This document shows positions 47,348 through 56,182 of a stretch of DNA of 64,000 nucleotides, one piece after another. The stretch lies in assembly GCF_014652375.1 (NCBI RefSeq), contig NZ_BMYR01000001.1:46150-110149 (forward strand), in the 5' to 3' direction. This stretch comes from Alishewanella tabrizica (lineage in GTDB: Bacteria; Pseudomonadota; Gammaproteobacteria; Enterobacterales; Alteromonadaceae). The notes beneath the pieces were generated by a model. It did no database searches and was not told where the DNA came from. It saw nothing but the letters and a program-made list of their open reading frames with translations. Every line of letters begins with the position of its first letter. Position 1 is the first letter of the stretch. Both the position numbers and the translations under genes were made by a program.

Positions 47348-47438
47348 CCCACACAACGCCGTTTAACTACGTTGTGTGGGACTTTGGTACCGGAGTTGTG
47401 TGGATAAGTTATTATCGGTACCGGAGTTGTGTGGATAA
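47348..47438 (-). repeat. hairpin plus two 22 bp repeats carrying perfect DnaA boxes
   Basis: A perfect 11 bp inverted repeat (CCCACACAACG and CGTTGTGTGGG, 47348-47380) is followed by two 22 bp units starting GGTACCGGAG at 47386-47407 and 47417-47438. Each unit ends in TGTGGATAA, complement of TTATCCACA. The cluster separates the convergent slyD-like and PQQ-dehydrogenase genes and may help end transcription. Confidence 0.9.
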
Positions 47439-47442
47439 ATGT

Positions 47443-48546
47443 TTAAGAATGAGGCGTTAAGCGTAAAAGTTGGCCTCGTGCGCCGTCGGTGAGCAGGTAA
47501 ATTGCCCCATCCGGCCCAGTTCGAACGTCTCGGATCCGAGTATCACGCTCTTGCAGTAATACCTCTTCTTTAATCACCTGATTATCCTGTAGCGCTAAAC
47601 GGTGTAACGCCTTGCCCGCTAGGGCACTGACAAAAATATTGCCCTGCCATTCTGGAAACAATTCACCGCGATACAGCGTCATACCAGCTGGCGCGATAGA
47701 AGGCGTCCATACATGCAAAGGGGCTTGCATACCAGCAAAGGTGGTAAAAGGTGATACTCTGGCACCGGTATAATCGATACCGAAGGTAGCAACCGGCCAA
47801 CCATAATTGTTACCCGCTTGAAGAAGATTAAGTTCATCACCGCCCTTTGGTCCATGCTCATGGCTGTAAATATTTCCACTGACCTCATCATAAACAATGC
47901 CTTGTACATTACGATGACCGTACGTAAAAATCTCAGCCGCAGTGCCAGCTTCGTTAACCAACGGATTATCCGTTGGCACGTCACCCGTCAGGGTTAGGCG
48001 CACAATTTTACCTAAATGATTTGCCTTATTTTGTGCCTGTTCACGATAATCAAATCCATCACCTAAGGTCAATAGCAGGGTATTATCGGGCAATAAGGCA
48101 ATGCGGCCACCATAATGGGCCGCTCCGCGTCTGTCAGGTTTGGCATGAAACAGACTCTGCACATCATTTAACTCACCGTTATTAAAGGTGGCACTGGCTA
48201 AACACGTACTGTTGGCATTGATATCGCCACAGGCATAACTCAAAAATAGCTGATTACTTTGCGCAAAATCGGGTGCCAAGGCAATATCTAACAAGCCTCC
48301 TTGTGACGCGGTAAATATATTCGGCAGCTTGGCTAAACTGCGGCTTTGGCGTTCCCCTTTGGCAGATAAGGTGAGCAAATAACCGGATTTCTCTGTCACT
48401 AAAATACGGCCATCGGGTAAAAATGCCATACCCCAAGGGTTCTCTAAATCGGTTGTTAGCGCATCAACCTTAAACGCGTTAGCGGTTGCGCCTGCTGACA
48501 AAAACAGGGAAAAACCCATACACCATAATGCGATGAAACGTGTCAT
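47443..48546 (-). CDS. PQQ-dependent sugar (aldose) dehydrogenase, YliI-like
   Basis: This 367-residue protein has a signal peptide (cleaved near ATANAF) and the beta-propeller motifs of the soluble glucose/sorbosone dehydrogenase family: LENPWGMAFLPDGRILVTEK, HYGGRIALLPD, GHRNVQGIV and HEHGPKGGDELN, where the His residues contact PQQ. E. coli YliI/Asd oxidises aldose sugars in the periplasm with PQQ. The natural substrate here is unknown. It is coupled by ATGA to the preceding membrane-protein gene. Confidence 0.88.
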   Translation of the reverse strand: MTRFIALWCMGFSLFLSAGATANAFKVDALTTDLENPWGMAFLPDGRILVTEKSGYLLTLSAKGERQSRSLAKLPNIFTASQGGLLDIALAPDFAQSNQLFLSYACGDINANSTCLASATFNNGELNDVQSLFHAKPDRRGAAHYGGRIALLPDNTLLLTLGDGFDYREQAQNKANHLGKIVRLTLTGDVPTDNPLVNEAGTAAEIFTYGHRNVQGIVYDEVSGNIYSHEHGPKGGDELNLLQAGNNYGWPVATFGIDYTGARVSPFTTFAGMQAPLHVWTPSIAPAGMTLYRGELFPEWQGNIFVSALAGKALHRLALQDNQVIKEEVLLQERDTRIRDVRTGPDGAIYLLTDGARGQLLRLTPHS

Positions 48547-48980
48547 GACAGCCTCCGCTCAGCCGTAAAAAATCGATAAAATATGGCGGCAATACCACAG
48601 CAGCAAAGCAGTAACACCGTGCCAACAACGCTACGATTTAACGCAATTAACGTTGGCATAGGCGCGAAGGCATTAATCAGTGTTAAAGCAATCCACGTGC
48701 CTAAGGCCGCTATAGCAAAACTACCAGCGATACGCGAGAGGGATAACCAACGCGTTAAAACGCCACTTACCACTAAACTTACCAGCAATATAGGAAAGAA
48801 AATGGCGGCTAAAACTGGCATAAAGTGCATTAAATCATGCAGGATGGTTGCAAGCCAATCTGCCATGCTTATTGGCCCCGCCAGCTGGCTAATGGCCGTA
48901 AGATTAAACAGGCTTTGCAACAACGAACCTAGGCTAGCCGCCAATATTACGGCCAGCAAAAACAACAACAGTTTTTTCAA
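48543..48980 (-). CDS. Small four-helix membrane protein of unknown function
   Basis: This 145-residue protein has four hydrophobic helices (about residues 1-25, 55-78, 85-108 and 118-138) with a polar loop ADWLATILHDLMHF after the first. I do not recognise the family. It starts with TTG at 48980, placed 7 bp after a full AGGAGG site, and overlaps the PQQ-type dehydrogenase gene, so the two probably work together, perhaps in sugar oxidation at the inner membrane. A TPP-riboswitch-like element lies in its leader. Confidence 0.75.
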   Translation of the reverse strand: MKKLLLFLLAVILAASLGSLLQSLFNLTAISQLAGPISMADWLATILHDLMHFMPVLAAIFFPILLVSLVVSGVLTRWLSLSRIAGSFAIAALGTWIALTLINAFAPMPTLIALNRSVVGTVLLLCCCGIAAIFYRFFTAERRLS

Positions 48981-49066
48981 TTATGCCCCTCCTATTCAGT
49001 GTTAAACCGCAACTATAACAACAATGCTGGCTAAACACACATCGTAACGTTTTAGCCTGCTTTCTC

Positions 49067-49134
49067 TTTTAGCGCAGCACGGTGTATCTGGATCAGGTAA
49101 CATCGGCCATCTCAGGCTGACAAGGACGCTAAAA
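49067..49134 (-). ncRNA. TPP-riboswitch-like leader element
   Basis: On the minus strand, a closing stem TTTTAGCG/CGCTAAAA (49127-49134 with 49067-49074) encloses CTGAGA (49110-49115) and, 11 bases later, ACCTGATC (49091-49098), then GATACACCG and CTGCG. CTGAGA and ACCTGATC in this order and spacing are the most conserved parts of the thiamin pyrophosphate riboswitch. The P3 arm normally before CTGAGA is nearly absent, so the match is partial. A GGCTAAA/TTTAGCC hairpin further down could be the expression platform. Confidence 0.45.
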
Positions 49135-49210
49135 CACGTTAGGGTATTGTCACCTTAACTTCAACTTTATCTGTTTGAAGGAATACTTTTCAGGCTCCGA
49201 AACTGATAAA

Positions 49211-49219
49211 ATTATAGCA
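49211..49219 (-). promoter_or_regulatory. extended -10 promoter element for the riboswitch transcript
   Basis: The minus strand reads TGCTATAAT, a perfect extended -10 (TGnTATAAT). Transcription would begin about 70 bases before the riboswitch-like fold. No good -35 box is seen, which is tolerated by extended -10 promoters. Confidence 0.5.
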
Positions 49220-49286
49220 CATTCGATCTAATGCTAACCCGCTGCCGTAAGGCTACTTTTTAGCGCAACAAGAGCAAATAACGACT

Positions 49287-50369
49287 ATGGGTTTTATTAA
49301 CAGTAAAGATTTTAGCCACGCTCAAGCCGACAAAATCGGCGTAATTTTAACTAACTTAGGCACGCCAGATGAGCCGACGCCTAAAGCGTTAAAACGCTAT
49401 TTAAAGCAATTTTTATCCGATCCCAGAGTGGTAGAAGTACCGCGGCTACTGTGGTGGTGTATTTTAAATGGCGTGATCTTAAATATACGCCCTCGCCGCT
49501 CCGCTAAAGCCTATGCGACGGTTTTTACTGACGAAGGCTCACCTTTAATGTTTCATACCGTGCGGCAAACACGGGCTGTACAAGCTGCCTTAAGTGCCGC
49601 TGGTCACGATAATGTTGTGGTAGATTTTGCTATGCGTTATGGCAATCCAAGCTTTGCCAGCGCGATTGAGCGCTTAATGGCGCAAGGTGTGCGTAAATTA
49701 TTGGTTCTGCCTTTATATCCACAATACTCAGCCTCAACGTCGGCCTCTAGCTTTGATGAATTGGCACGTGATTTTATGCAGCGACGCTGGATCCCCGATT
49801 TACGTTTTGTTAGCCATTATCATGATTATCCTGCTTATATTGAAGCTTGTGCCAATCGTATTTTAGCGCACTGGGAAATGCATGGTCGGGCAGATAAGCT
49901 GTTATTTTCTTATCATGGCATTCCAAAACGCTATTTATTAAACGGCGATCCTTACCATTGCGAATGTTACAAAACCTCGCGCCTCATTGCCGAACGTTTG
50001 GGCCTTAGTAAAGCAGAGTACCTCACCAGCTTTCAATCGCGCTTTGGCCGAGAAGAGTGGTTAAAACCTTATACAGATGAAACCTTAAAGGCCTTGCCTG
50101 GACAAGGTGTTAACAGTATTCAAGTATTTTGTCCGGGATTTTCTGCTGATTGTTTAGAGACGATTGAAGAAATTGGCGAAGAAAATAAAGAATATTTTGA
50201 ACATGCGGGTGGTAAACGCTACGAATATATCAGCGCCTTAAATGATCGGCCGGATCACATTAATGCATTGTGTCAATTGATCACCGATAACCTGCAGGGC
50301 TGGCAAGTTTCTGCCGATCCAGACCGATTAGCACGCGCACAATCTATTAACTCACAGGAAGTGAAGTAA
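49287..50369 (+). CDS. hemH: Ferrochelatase HemH
   Basis: HemH inserts iron into protoporphyrin IX, the last step of haem synthesis. The 360-residue protein contains GVILTNLGTPDEPTPKALK, the metal-site His in LLFSYHGIPKRY, DPYHCECYKTSRLIAERL and FCPGFSADCLETIEEI. The length is somewhat above that of E. coli HemH. It is 9 bp ahead of the penicillin-binding protein gene and may be cotranscribed. Confidence 0.97.
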   Translation: MGFINSKDFSHAQADKIGVILTNLGTPDEPTPKALKRYLKQFLSDPRVVEVPRLLWWCILNGVILNIRPRRSAKAYATVFTDEGSPLMFHTVRQTRAVQAALSAAGHDNVVVDFAMRYGNPSFASAIERLMAQGVRKLLVLPLYPQYSASTSASSFDELARDFMQRRWIPDLRFVSHYHDYPAYIEACANRILAHWEMHGRADKLLFSYHGIPKRYLLNGDPYHCECYKTSRLIAERLGLSKAEYLTSFQSRFGREEWLKPYTDETLKALPGQGVNSIQVFCPGFSADCLETIEEIGEENKEYFEHAGGKRYEYISALNDRPDHINALCQLITDNLQGWQVSADPDRLARAQSINSQEVK

Positions 50370-50378
50370 TCCTATTTT

Positions 50379-53300
50379 ATGTCTGACGAAAATCGAGTAG
50401 AACCGCGAATTGGTGATGCCCCGATCGCGGTAGCACCAGTTGCTCAACGGCGGCGTTTTGAAAATGTACGGGAAAACCGTAAAGTCCCTATCGCCCCTCG
50501 CGAACGAAATTGGAAACCATTGAAGTGGTTACTTTGGCTGCTTATCTTGGTGTTGTTGAGTGGTTTAATCTATCAAGAGGCCCGTACTAGTTATGTGCAG
50601 TCACGGGTTTGGCATTTTATCGCTGATACCTTACATTTTGAGCTGGGCGCGGGCCCCGCACCGGAGGAGGAACATCCTATCTTTCCAACGGCGGGCCCGT
50701 TTGATGAGCGTGCCGGTTACCGCTATTTAGCTGATTGGTTGCCGCAACTGAGCCAATCAGGCTTTTCTATTCAACAACAAACCCGTTTTTCCCCGGCATT
50801 ACAACAATTTGCCGAATGGGGTTTTTACCCCCCTTATGCAGAAAAAACGCAATGGGGCTTACAGATTGTGGATTGTAAGCAAGAATCTTTGTTTAGTTTT
50901 AGCACACCCGAGCAACAGTTTGCGCAGTTTAACGATATAGCGCCGCTCATGTTACGAACGCTGTTATTTATAGAAAACCGCGATCTTTTTCAACATGCTC
51001 CACTTACAAATCCGGCATTGGATTGGTCGCGTTTAGGTGCTGCGGTGCTGGGACAAGTGCAAAAAATGCTAGGACAAGAGGCCTCGGCTGCCGGCGGCAG
51101 TACCCTCGCCACGCAAATTGAAAAATATCGTCATTCGCCACAAGGATTAACGGCAGGTTTTGCGGATAAATTTAAGCAAATGGTTTCCGCCAGTATTCGT
51201 GCCTATCAGCCCGGATTGGAAACCTTGGAACGCCGTAAGCAAATCGCGTTGGATTATATTAACACGGTGCCGTTAGCGGCTACGCCCCATACCGGTGAAG
51301 TACATGGTATTGCGGATGGGCTAGCGGCATGGTTTGGCACCGATGCCAAACGCGTGAACCAGTTGTTGCAAGACAGTACGCCAACGGCGGAGCATGGGCA
51401 GGCGTTGCGTCAGGTGTTAGCGTTGTTTATTGCGCAGCGCAGACCCAGTTTTTATCTGCTACAAGGTAAAGCTGAACTCGAGCAGCTTGTTGCCAGTCAC
51501 TTACGCTTATTACGACAGTTTGGCATTATCAATACGGCCTGGTATGACGAGGCAGCAGCACAAACCTTACAATTTCGCACGCAAAGCCGACAAGCGCCTC
51601 GTAAGCTTGATAAAACAGCACTGTTAGTACGCAATCGGGTTGCAGCCCTACTTAATCGCAGCTTGTACCAAACTGATCGTTTAGATTTACAGGTACAAAC
51701 TACCCTAAATTTACCCCTACAAGAAAAAATTAATCGCTATTTAAATCAGCTTGCGCTGTTACCCCAAGCCACGCAGGCGGGGATTATTGGCCCGCGATTA
51801 TTACGCGAAGATCAAATTAAAGGCGTTAAGTACAGCTTTACGCTGTATGAAAGCACGCCTACTGGCAATAAATTGCGCGTACAAACCGATAATCATGCTG
51901 AACAACCGTTCGATCTGAATGAAGGGGGTAAACTGGAATTAGGCTCTACCGCTAAACTCCGGATGCTTACCACCTATTTGGAAATGATTGCCGAGATCCA
52001 TCAAACCTATGCCGAAGAATCGGCTGCCCAATTGGCGCTACTTGATATTGCCCCGCAAGATAGCCTATCGCAATGGGCCATTAATTATTTGATTGCTAAC
52101 CCTAGAGTAAATTTAACCACCATGCTAAATGCGGCACTTGATCGGGAATTTTCTGCCGATCCGCGTACCAGCTTTTTCACAGGTGGAGGATTACATACGT
52201 TTGGTAACTTTAGGCGCGAAGAAGATCAGATGAATCCAACGTTGCGCCAATCTTTATATGAATCAATCAATTTACCCTTTGTGCGGGTGACACAAGAGAT
52301 CGTGCAATACAGTATTCATCATGGTGAAACAAGCAGCTATCAGCTGTTAAAAAATGATGATGATCCTCGCCGTGATCAGTATTTGCGCCGTTTTGCTGAT
52401 CATGAAGGGGTCAGCTTTTTACAACGTTTTTGGCGAAAATACCATAAACTTAATGCCGATCAGCGCTTAGAGGTGTTTTTAAATGGGTTACGGCAAACAC
52501 CGGATCGCTTAAGTGCGGGCTATCGTTTTATTAACCCGAGCCAAAATGAAAGTGACTTTGTGCAGTTTATGCAGCAACGCTTTACCGATAACCCATTAAC
52601 TGCAGCTCAATGGCGTCAACTGTATCAAAAGTACTCACCCAGCGAATTTAGTTTACCAGATCAGGCGTATTTGGCGCGGAGCCATCCGTTAGAACTCTGG
52701 CTATTAGCCTATTTGGAGCAACAGCCTACTCCTACTTTGGCCGATGCGATCAGTTTAAGTGCCGAGGTACGTCAGCAAGCCTATCAATGGTTATTCCGCA
52801 CGCAATCTCGTAGCGCTCGGGATAATCGTATTCGCACCATGCTGGAAATTGAAGCCTTTTGGGATATTCATCAACGCTGGCAACGATTGGGTTATCCTTT
52901 TGATTATTTGGTTCCCTCACTGGCAACCGCACTGGGTAGCTCTGGCGATCGCCCTGCAGCGTTAGCTGAATTGTTAGGGATCATTCAAAATGGCGGACGT
53001 CGCTTACCGATGTTTCGCGTAGAAGGCTTACACTTTGCGGCTAACACCCCTTATGCCGCGCAGTTGGCGCGCACCGATGTGCAGATTGAGCGTGTTATGG
53101 CACCCGAAGTGGCGCAAGTATTACGGGAAAACTTGGGCGGTGTTGTACAACAAGGGACAGGCCGGCGCTTATTAACCCAATACAGCTTACCCAATTTACC
53201 TGATTTAGCCTTAATTGGCGGCAAAACCGGCACTGGCGATAACCGTATTAGCACCGTGAATAGCCGAGGTGAAACCGTGCAATCACGGGCGCTAAATAGA

Positions 53301-53477
53301 ACAGCCACCTTTGCGTTTTATTTTAGTGATAAATACTTTGGGGTAATTAGCGTTTATTTACCGGGTAATGCCGCCGCCGATTACTTTTTTACCTCGGCTC
53401 TCCCTTTGCAAGTCTTAAATGGGATGTCGCCGCTGATCATGCCATTATTAAAACAGCAAGACAGCTGCCCGCAATAG
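50379..53477 (+). CDS. Bifunctional class A penicillin-binding protein with large insertion
   Basis: This 1032-residue inner-membrane protein has a cytoplasmic basic N-terminus, one transmembrane helix (about residues 48-66), a GT51 glycosyltransferase domain with ENRDLFQH (catalytic Glu199) and GGSTLATQIEK, and a transpeptidase domain with SxxK (Ser523-Thr-Ala-Lys526), SxN (Ser629-Ile-Asn631) and KTGT (949-952). All catalytic motifs are intact. The SxN to KTG gap is about 318 residues, against roughly 125 in E. coli PBP1b, so about 190 extra residues are inserted there. It is distinct from PBP1a and PBP1b in layout. Confidence 0.88.
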   Translation: MSDENRVEPRIGDAPIAVAPVAQRRRFENVRENRKVPIAPRERNWKPLKWLLWLLILVLLSGLIYQEARTSYVQSRVWHFIADTLHFELGAGPAPEEEHPIFPTAGPFDERAGYRYLADWLPQLSQSGFSIQQQTRFSPALQQFAEWGFYPPYAEKTQWGLQIVDCKQESLFSFSTPEQQFAQFNDIAPLMLRTLLFIENRDLFQHAPLTNPALDWSRLGAAVLGQVQKMLGQEASAAGGSTLATQIEKYRHSPQGLTAGFADKFKQMVSASIRAYQPGLETLERRKQIALDYINTVPLAATPHTGEVHGIADGLAAWFGTDAKRVNQLLQDSTPTAEHGQALRQVLALFIAQRRPSFYLLQGKAELEQLVASHLRLLRQFGIINTAWYDEAAAQTLQFRTQSRQAPRKLDKTALLVRNRVAALLNRSLYQTDRLDLQVQTTLNLPLQEKINRYLNQLALLPQATQAGIIGPRLLREDQIKGVKYSFTLYESTPTGNKLRVQTDNHAEQPFDLNEGGKLELGSTAKLRMLTTYLEMIAEIHQTYAEESAAQLALLDIAPQDSLSQWAINYLIANPRVNLTTMLNAALDREFSADPRTSFFTGGGLHTFGNFRREEDQMNPTLRQSLYESINLPFVRVTQEIVQYSIHHGETSSYQLLKNDDDPRRDQYLRRFADHEGVSFLQRFWRKYHKLNADQRLEVFLNGLRQTPDRLSAGYRFINPSQNESDFVQFMQQRFTDNPLTAAQWRQLYQKYSPSEFSLPDQAYLARSHPLELWLLAYLEQQPTPTLADAISLSAEVRQQAYQWLFRTQSRSARDNRIRTMLEIEAFWDIHQRWQRLGYPFDYLVPSLATALGSSGDRPAALAELLGIIQNGGRRLPMFRVEGLHFAANTPYAAQLARTDVQIERVMAPEVAQVLRENLGGVVQQGTGRRLLTQYSLPNLPDLALIGGKTGTGDNRISTVNSRGETVQSRALNRTATFAFYFSDKYFGVISVYLPGNAAADYFFTSALPLQVLNGMSPLIMPLLKQQDSCPQ

Positions 53478-53507
53478 CGGTTAGTGCATTGAACTGACTA
53501 AGTCTAA

Positions 53508-53600
53508 GTTAAGGTATGATGTTAAGGTATAGATGTTAAGGCTTAGGCTAAAACCTAAATGTTAAGGTTTAGAAGCTAACGCTTTTAAGTTAAGATTAGG
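53508..53600. repeat. degenerate 14 bp tandem repeat between convergent genes
   Basis: Units based on GTTAAGGTATAGAT repeat about seven times (53508, 53521, 53535, 53549, 53561, 53575, 53589) with growing divergence. The array starts 31 bp after the penicillin-binding protein stop and ends over the stop codon of the diguanylate cyclase gene. Parts can pair with each other (AGGCTTAGG and CCTAAA-type segments). Confidence 0.75.
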
Positions 53601-54615
53601 CCGCAACCACCTGATTGCGGCCATTATTTTTGGCTTGATACAACGCCACATCAGCACGATGCAGCCACTGTTCCCATTCTTCGTTGTCCAGTAGCATGGC
53701 CACGCCAGCCGACAAGGTTACTGGTTTGCCGTCTGGTAAGGTTAAATGCTGCTCAACACCTTGCCGAATTTTCTCGGCGATAGGAAACAAGGTTGCAGGC
53801 TCAATATCACGCAGCAGAACTAAGAACTCTTCACCGCCAAACCGAAACACTTTGTCGGTTTGGCGAATTAAGCTTTGAATAAGCGGCACTAAGTTGATTA
53901 GGGTTTCATCCCCTACTTTGTGGCCATATTTATCGTTTATTTGCTTAAAAAAATCTAAATCAAATAGAATTAACCCATAACGGCTTTGTAATTTCTGGTT
54001 AAGCTGCACCGCTAATTCTAACTCGGTATTTAATGTGTGACGATTTCCTGCACCGGTTAAGCTATCAATACTGGCCAATTGCTTAAGCTCTTTACGCTGT
54101 AATTGCGATCGGTATGCAAAAACATAGGCAAAAAAGCTACAGATAAACGCGGTAACAATAAATGACATCATTTGGTAATGGCTGGCAAATACTGAACCGG
54201 CTTTACTAAGTTCAACCATCACAAGGGTAAAAAGTAAAATAGAGGAAAGCACAACGGCACGGCGCCCTGAAACTAAGAAAAAGATAAACACCAACAATGG
54301 ATAAATCCAAAATAGCCCATTTACCCCTAAATTAACCGCAACTATCCCCGCGCCAACACAAAAGATACACGCCAAAAATTGGCCAGGCTTTACCGTATCA
54401 CCTGTTCGCCAGGCAAAAAACACCGAAATGATCGCAGAAAACACAATACAAAAATCGGCAATACCAACGATCCAATTCCCGGTAATTAAGCGATAGACGG
54501 CATAAGGCGTAACAAAAACGGTGATCATAATCCCCACCAAGGTAATCATGGCGAGATAAAAATCGTCTTTTAGGCGTTTTTGCAGCGCATGCAGCAGATG
54601 AACATAATTAAACAA
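53596..54615 (-). CDS. Membrane diguanylate cyclase (GGDEF protein)
   Basis: This 339-residue protein has five or six transmembrane helices in the first 170 residues and a C-terminal GGDEF domain with an active GGEEF motif at residues 260-264. An RxxD inhibitory site (RQTD, 251-254) lies five residues upstream, so product inhibition by cyclic di-GMP is expected. It could feed the cyclic di-GMP-binding MshE pilus ATPase encoded at the left edge, but no direct link is shown. Confidence 0.93.
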   Translation of the reverse strand: MFNYVHLLHALQKRLKDDFYLAMITLVGIMITVFVTPYAVYRLITGNWIVGIADFCIVFSAIISVFFAWRTGDTVKPGQFLACIFCVGAGIVAVNLGVNGLFWIYPLLVFIFFLVSGRRAVVLSSILLFTLVMVELSKAGSVFASHYQMMSFIVTAFICSFFAYVFAYRSQLQRKELKQLASIDSLTGAGNRHTLNTELELAVQLNQKLQSRYGLILFDLDFFKQINDKYGHKVGDETLINLVPLIQSLIRQTDKVFRFGGEEFLVLLRDIEPATLFPIAEKIRQGVEQHLTLPDGKPVTLSAGVAMLLDNEEWEQWLHRADVALYQAKNNGRNQVVAA

Positions 54616-54758
54616 ACAGACACCTTTTAAACAGGTTGTTCTTATAAAAGATACTATAGAACGTAAGCCATACCTCTGACAACTATTCTATGGTAGTGCT
54701 TAATACCAACTCATTACCTTGACGAGTCATATAGCGAGAAACATGCTCCCAAAGCGCG

Positions 54759-55343
54759 TTAGGCAAACACGGCAGACAACTCTGTAAAATGGGCGATCAC
54801 ATGATCAGCTTGCTCAACAAAGTGTTGATTACTGTCATTCAAATATAAACACGACATCGCCCCAGCGTTACTGGCTACTTGCAAATCAAACAAGTAATCC
54901 CCGACGTAGAGAATTGCCGAACTGGGAATGGCCATCTGTTGTGCAATTAAATGCAAACCTTCAGGATCTGGCTTAGCAGCGCAATCTTCACGCGTTAATA
55001 CCAGCGAAATAGGAATGTTTAGCCGTTGTAATACTAACTGAGTAGCTTCGCGCATATTTCGAGTTAAGATAGCTAACGGGTAACCACGCGCATGTAATTG
55101 CTGCAAACACGCTTCCGCACCGGGCATCCACGTTGCAGCCTCGGCCCCCGCTAATTCATGCTGACGAATAATGGCTTCTGCTCGATATGTTTCTTCACAA
55201 GGCCCTAATGCTGCCATATGCTCGAGTAGCGGCGTACCTCTGGGCCAACCGATGTCATCACATATTGCATCAAAATCGAGCCTAGAATCGACTAAGGTAC
55301 CGTCTAAATCGAAAACAACAGCATTAATATGCGCAAACTTCAT
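54759..55343 (-). CDS. HAD-superfamily phosphatase (Gph/YqaB-like)
   Basis: This 194-residue cytoplasmic enzyme has HAD motif I VVFDLDGTLVDS near residue 10, motif II LAILTRNMRE and motifs III/IV KPDPEGL and ILYVGDYLFDLQVASNAG. The ATG at 55343, preceded by AAGGAAA, fits the HAD start; the frame is open further upstream. The substrate is unknown, with phosphoglycolate or another sugar phosphate likely. Confidence 0.88.
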   Translation of the reverse strand: MKFAHINAVVFDLDGTLVDSRLDFDAICDDIGWPRGTPLLEHMAALGPCEETYRAEAIIRQHELAGAEAATWMPGAEACLQQLHARGYPLAILTRNMREATQLVLQRLNIPISLVLTREDCAAKPDPEGLHLIAQQMAIPSSAILYVGDYLFDLQVASNAGAMSCLYLNDSNQHFVEQADHVIAHFTELSAVFA

Positions 55344-55475
55344 AATAATTTCCTTGGATATGGCGTAAATAGTAATTTTGTACGTAAAAATGTCCCTAGC
55401 GGTTGCCATAAAAGCCTGCAATTCGCTAGACTAGCCCACCAAATTTTTTAACAGATAGCTTAACAGGATTGCATT

Positions 55476-56174
55476 ATGGGTGCCCAGTGGAAAAACAAGC
55501 ATAAAATGGATGCGGCCAATGCTCGCGGTCGCGTTTTTACTAAACTTGCAAAAGAGATCATGGTGGCGGCGCGCAATGGTGCAGATCCCACAATGAATGC
55601 TAAATTGCGTTCAGCCATTGAAGTAGCCAAAAAAGCCTCTATGCCCAAAGAGACGTTAGAGCGCGCCATTAAAAAAGGTGCCGGCTTACTCGATGGCCCC
55701 GTTAACTATGAAACCGTGGTTTACGAAGGTTTTGCGCCGCACCAGGTGCCGGTGATCGTAGAGTGTTTAACTGATAATAAGAACCGTAGTGCCATGAGTA
55801 TGCGGATCCTGTTTCGTAAAGGGCAATTAGGTAGTTCCGGTTCAGTGTCTTGGGATTTTAAACATTTAGGCCAAATTGAAGCGGTCGCAACAAGCCCCGA
55901 TGCAGATTTAGAAGTCGCCGCGATTGAAGCCGGTGCACAAGATTTTGAGCAAGGCGATGATGGTGAAGTGGTATTTTTAACAGAGAGCGCTGATCTTGAT
56001 GCCGTCGCTAAAGCATTGCCTGAATTTGGCTTTGAAGTGCATTCCGCCAAGCTAGTGTATCGTGCTAACAATCCTGTGGCGTTAGATGAAACAGCTCAAG
56101 CCGAAGTGGAAGCGTTTTTAGATGCTATCGACAATGACGACGACGTTCAAAACGTATACGTTGGCTTAGCATAA
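55476..56174 (+). CDS. YebC/PmpR-family transcriptional regulator or translation factor (YeeN-like)
   Basis: This 232-residue protein contains [41 protein letters not shown] and [13 protein letters not shown], then VVYEGFAP and the acidic C-terminus [17 protein letters not shown] of the YebC family. The N-terminus [10 protein letters not shown] is closer to the YeeN/YebC-II branch than to MAGHSKW-type YebC. Family members act as DNA-binding regulators, and recent work ties some to relief of ribosome stalling at prolines. Confidence 0.9.
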   Translation: MGAQWKNKHKMDAANARGRVFTKLAKEIMVAARNGADPTMNAKLRSAIEVAKKASMPKETLERAIKKGAGLLDGPVNYETVVYEGFAPHQVPVIVECLTDNKNRSAMSMRILFRKGQLGSSGSVSWDFKHLGQIEAVATSPDADLEVAAIEAGAQDFEQGDDGEVVFLTESADLDAVAKALPEFGFEVHSAKLVYRANNPVALDETAQAEVEAFLDAIDNDDDVQNVYVGLA

Positions 56175-56182
56175 AACGAAAA

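Noticed and set aside
53596..54615. Dedicated regulatory link from the diguanylate cyclase to MshE
   Set aside because: MshE-type proteins bind cyclic di-GMP, but the genes are more than 50 kb apart and the genome surely has other GGDEF proteins; nothing in the sequence ties the two.
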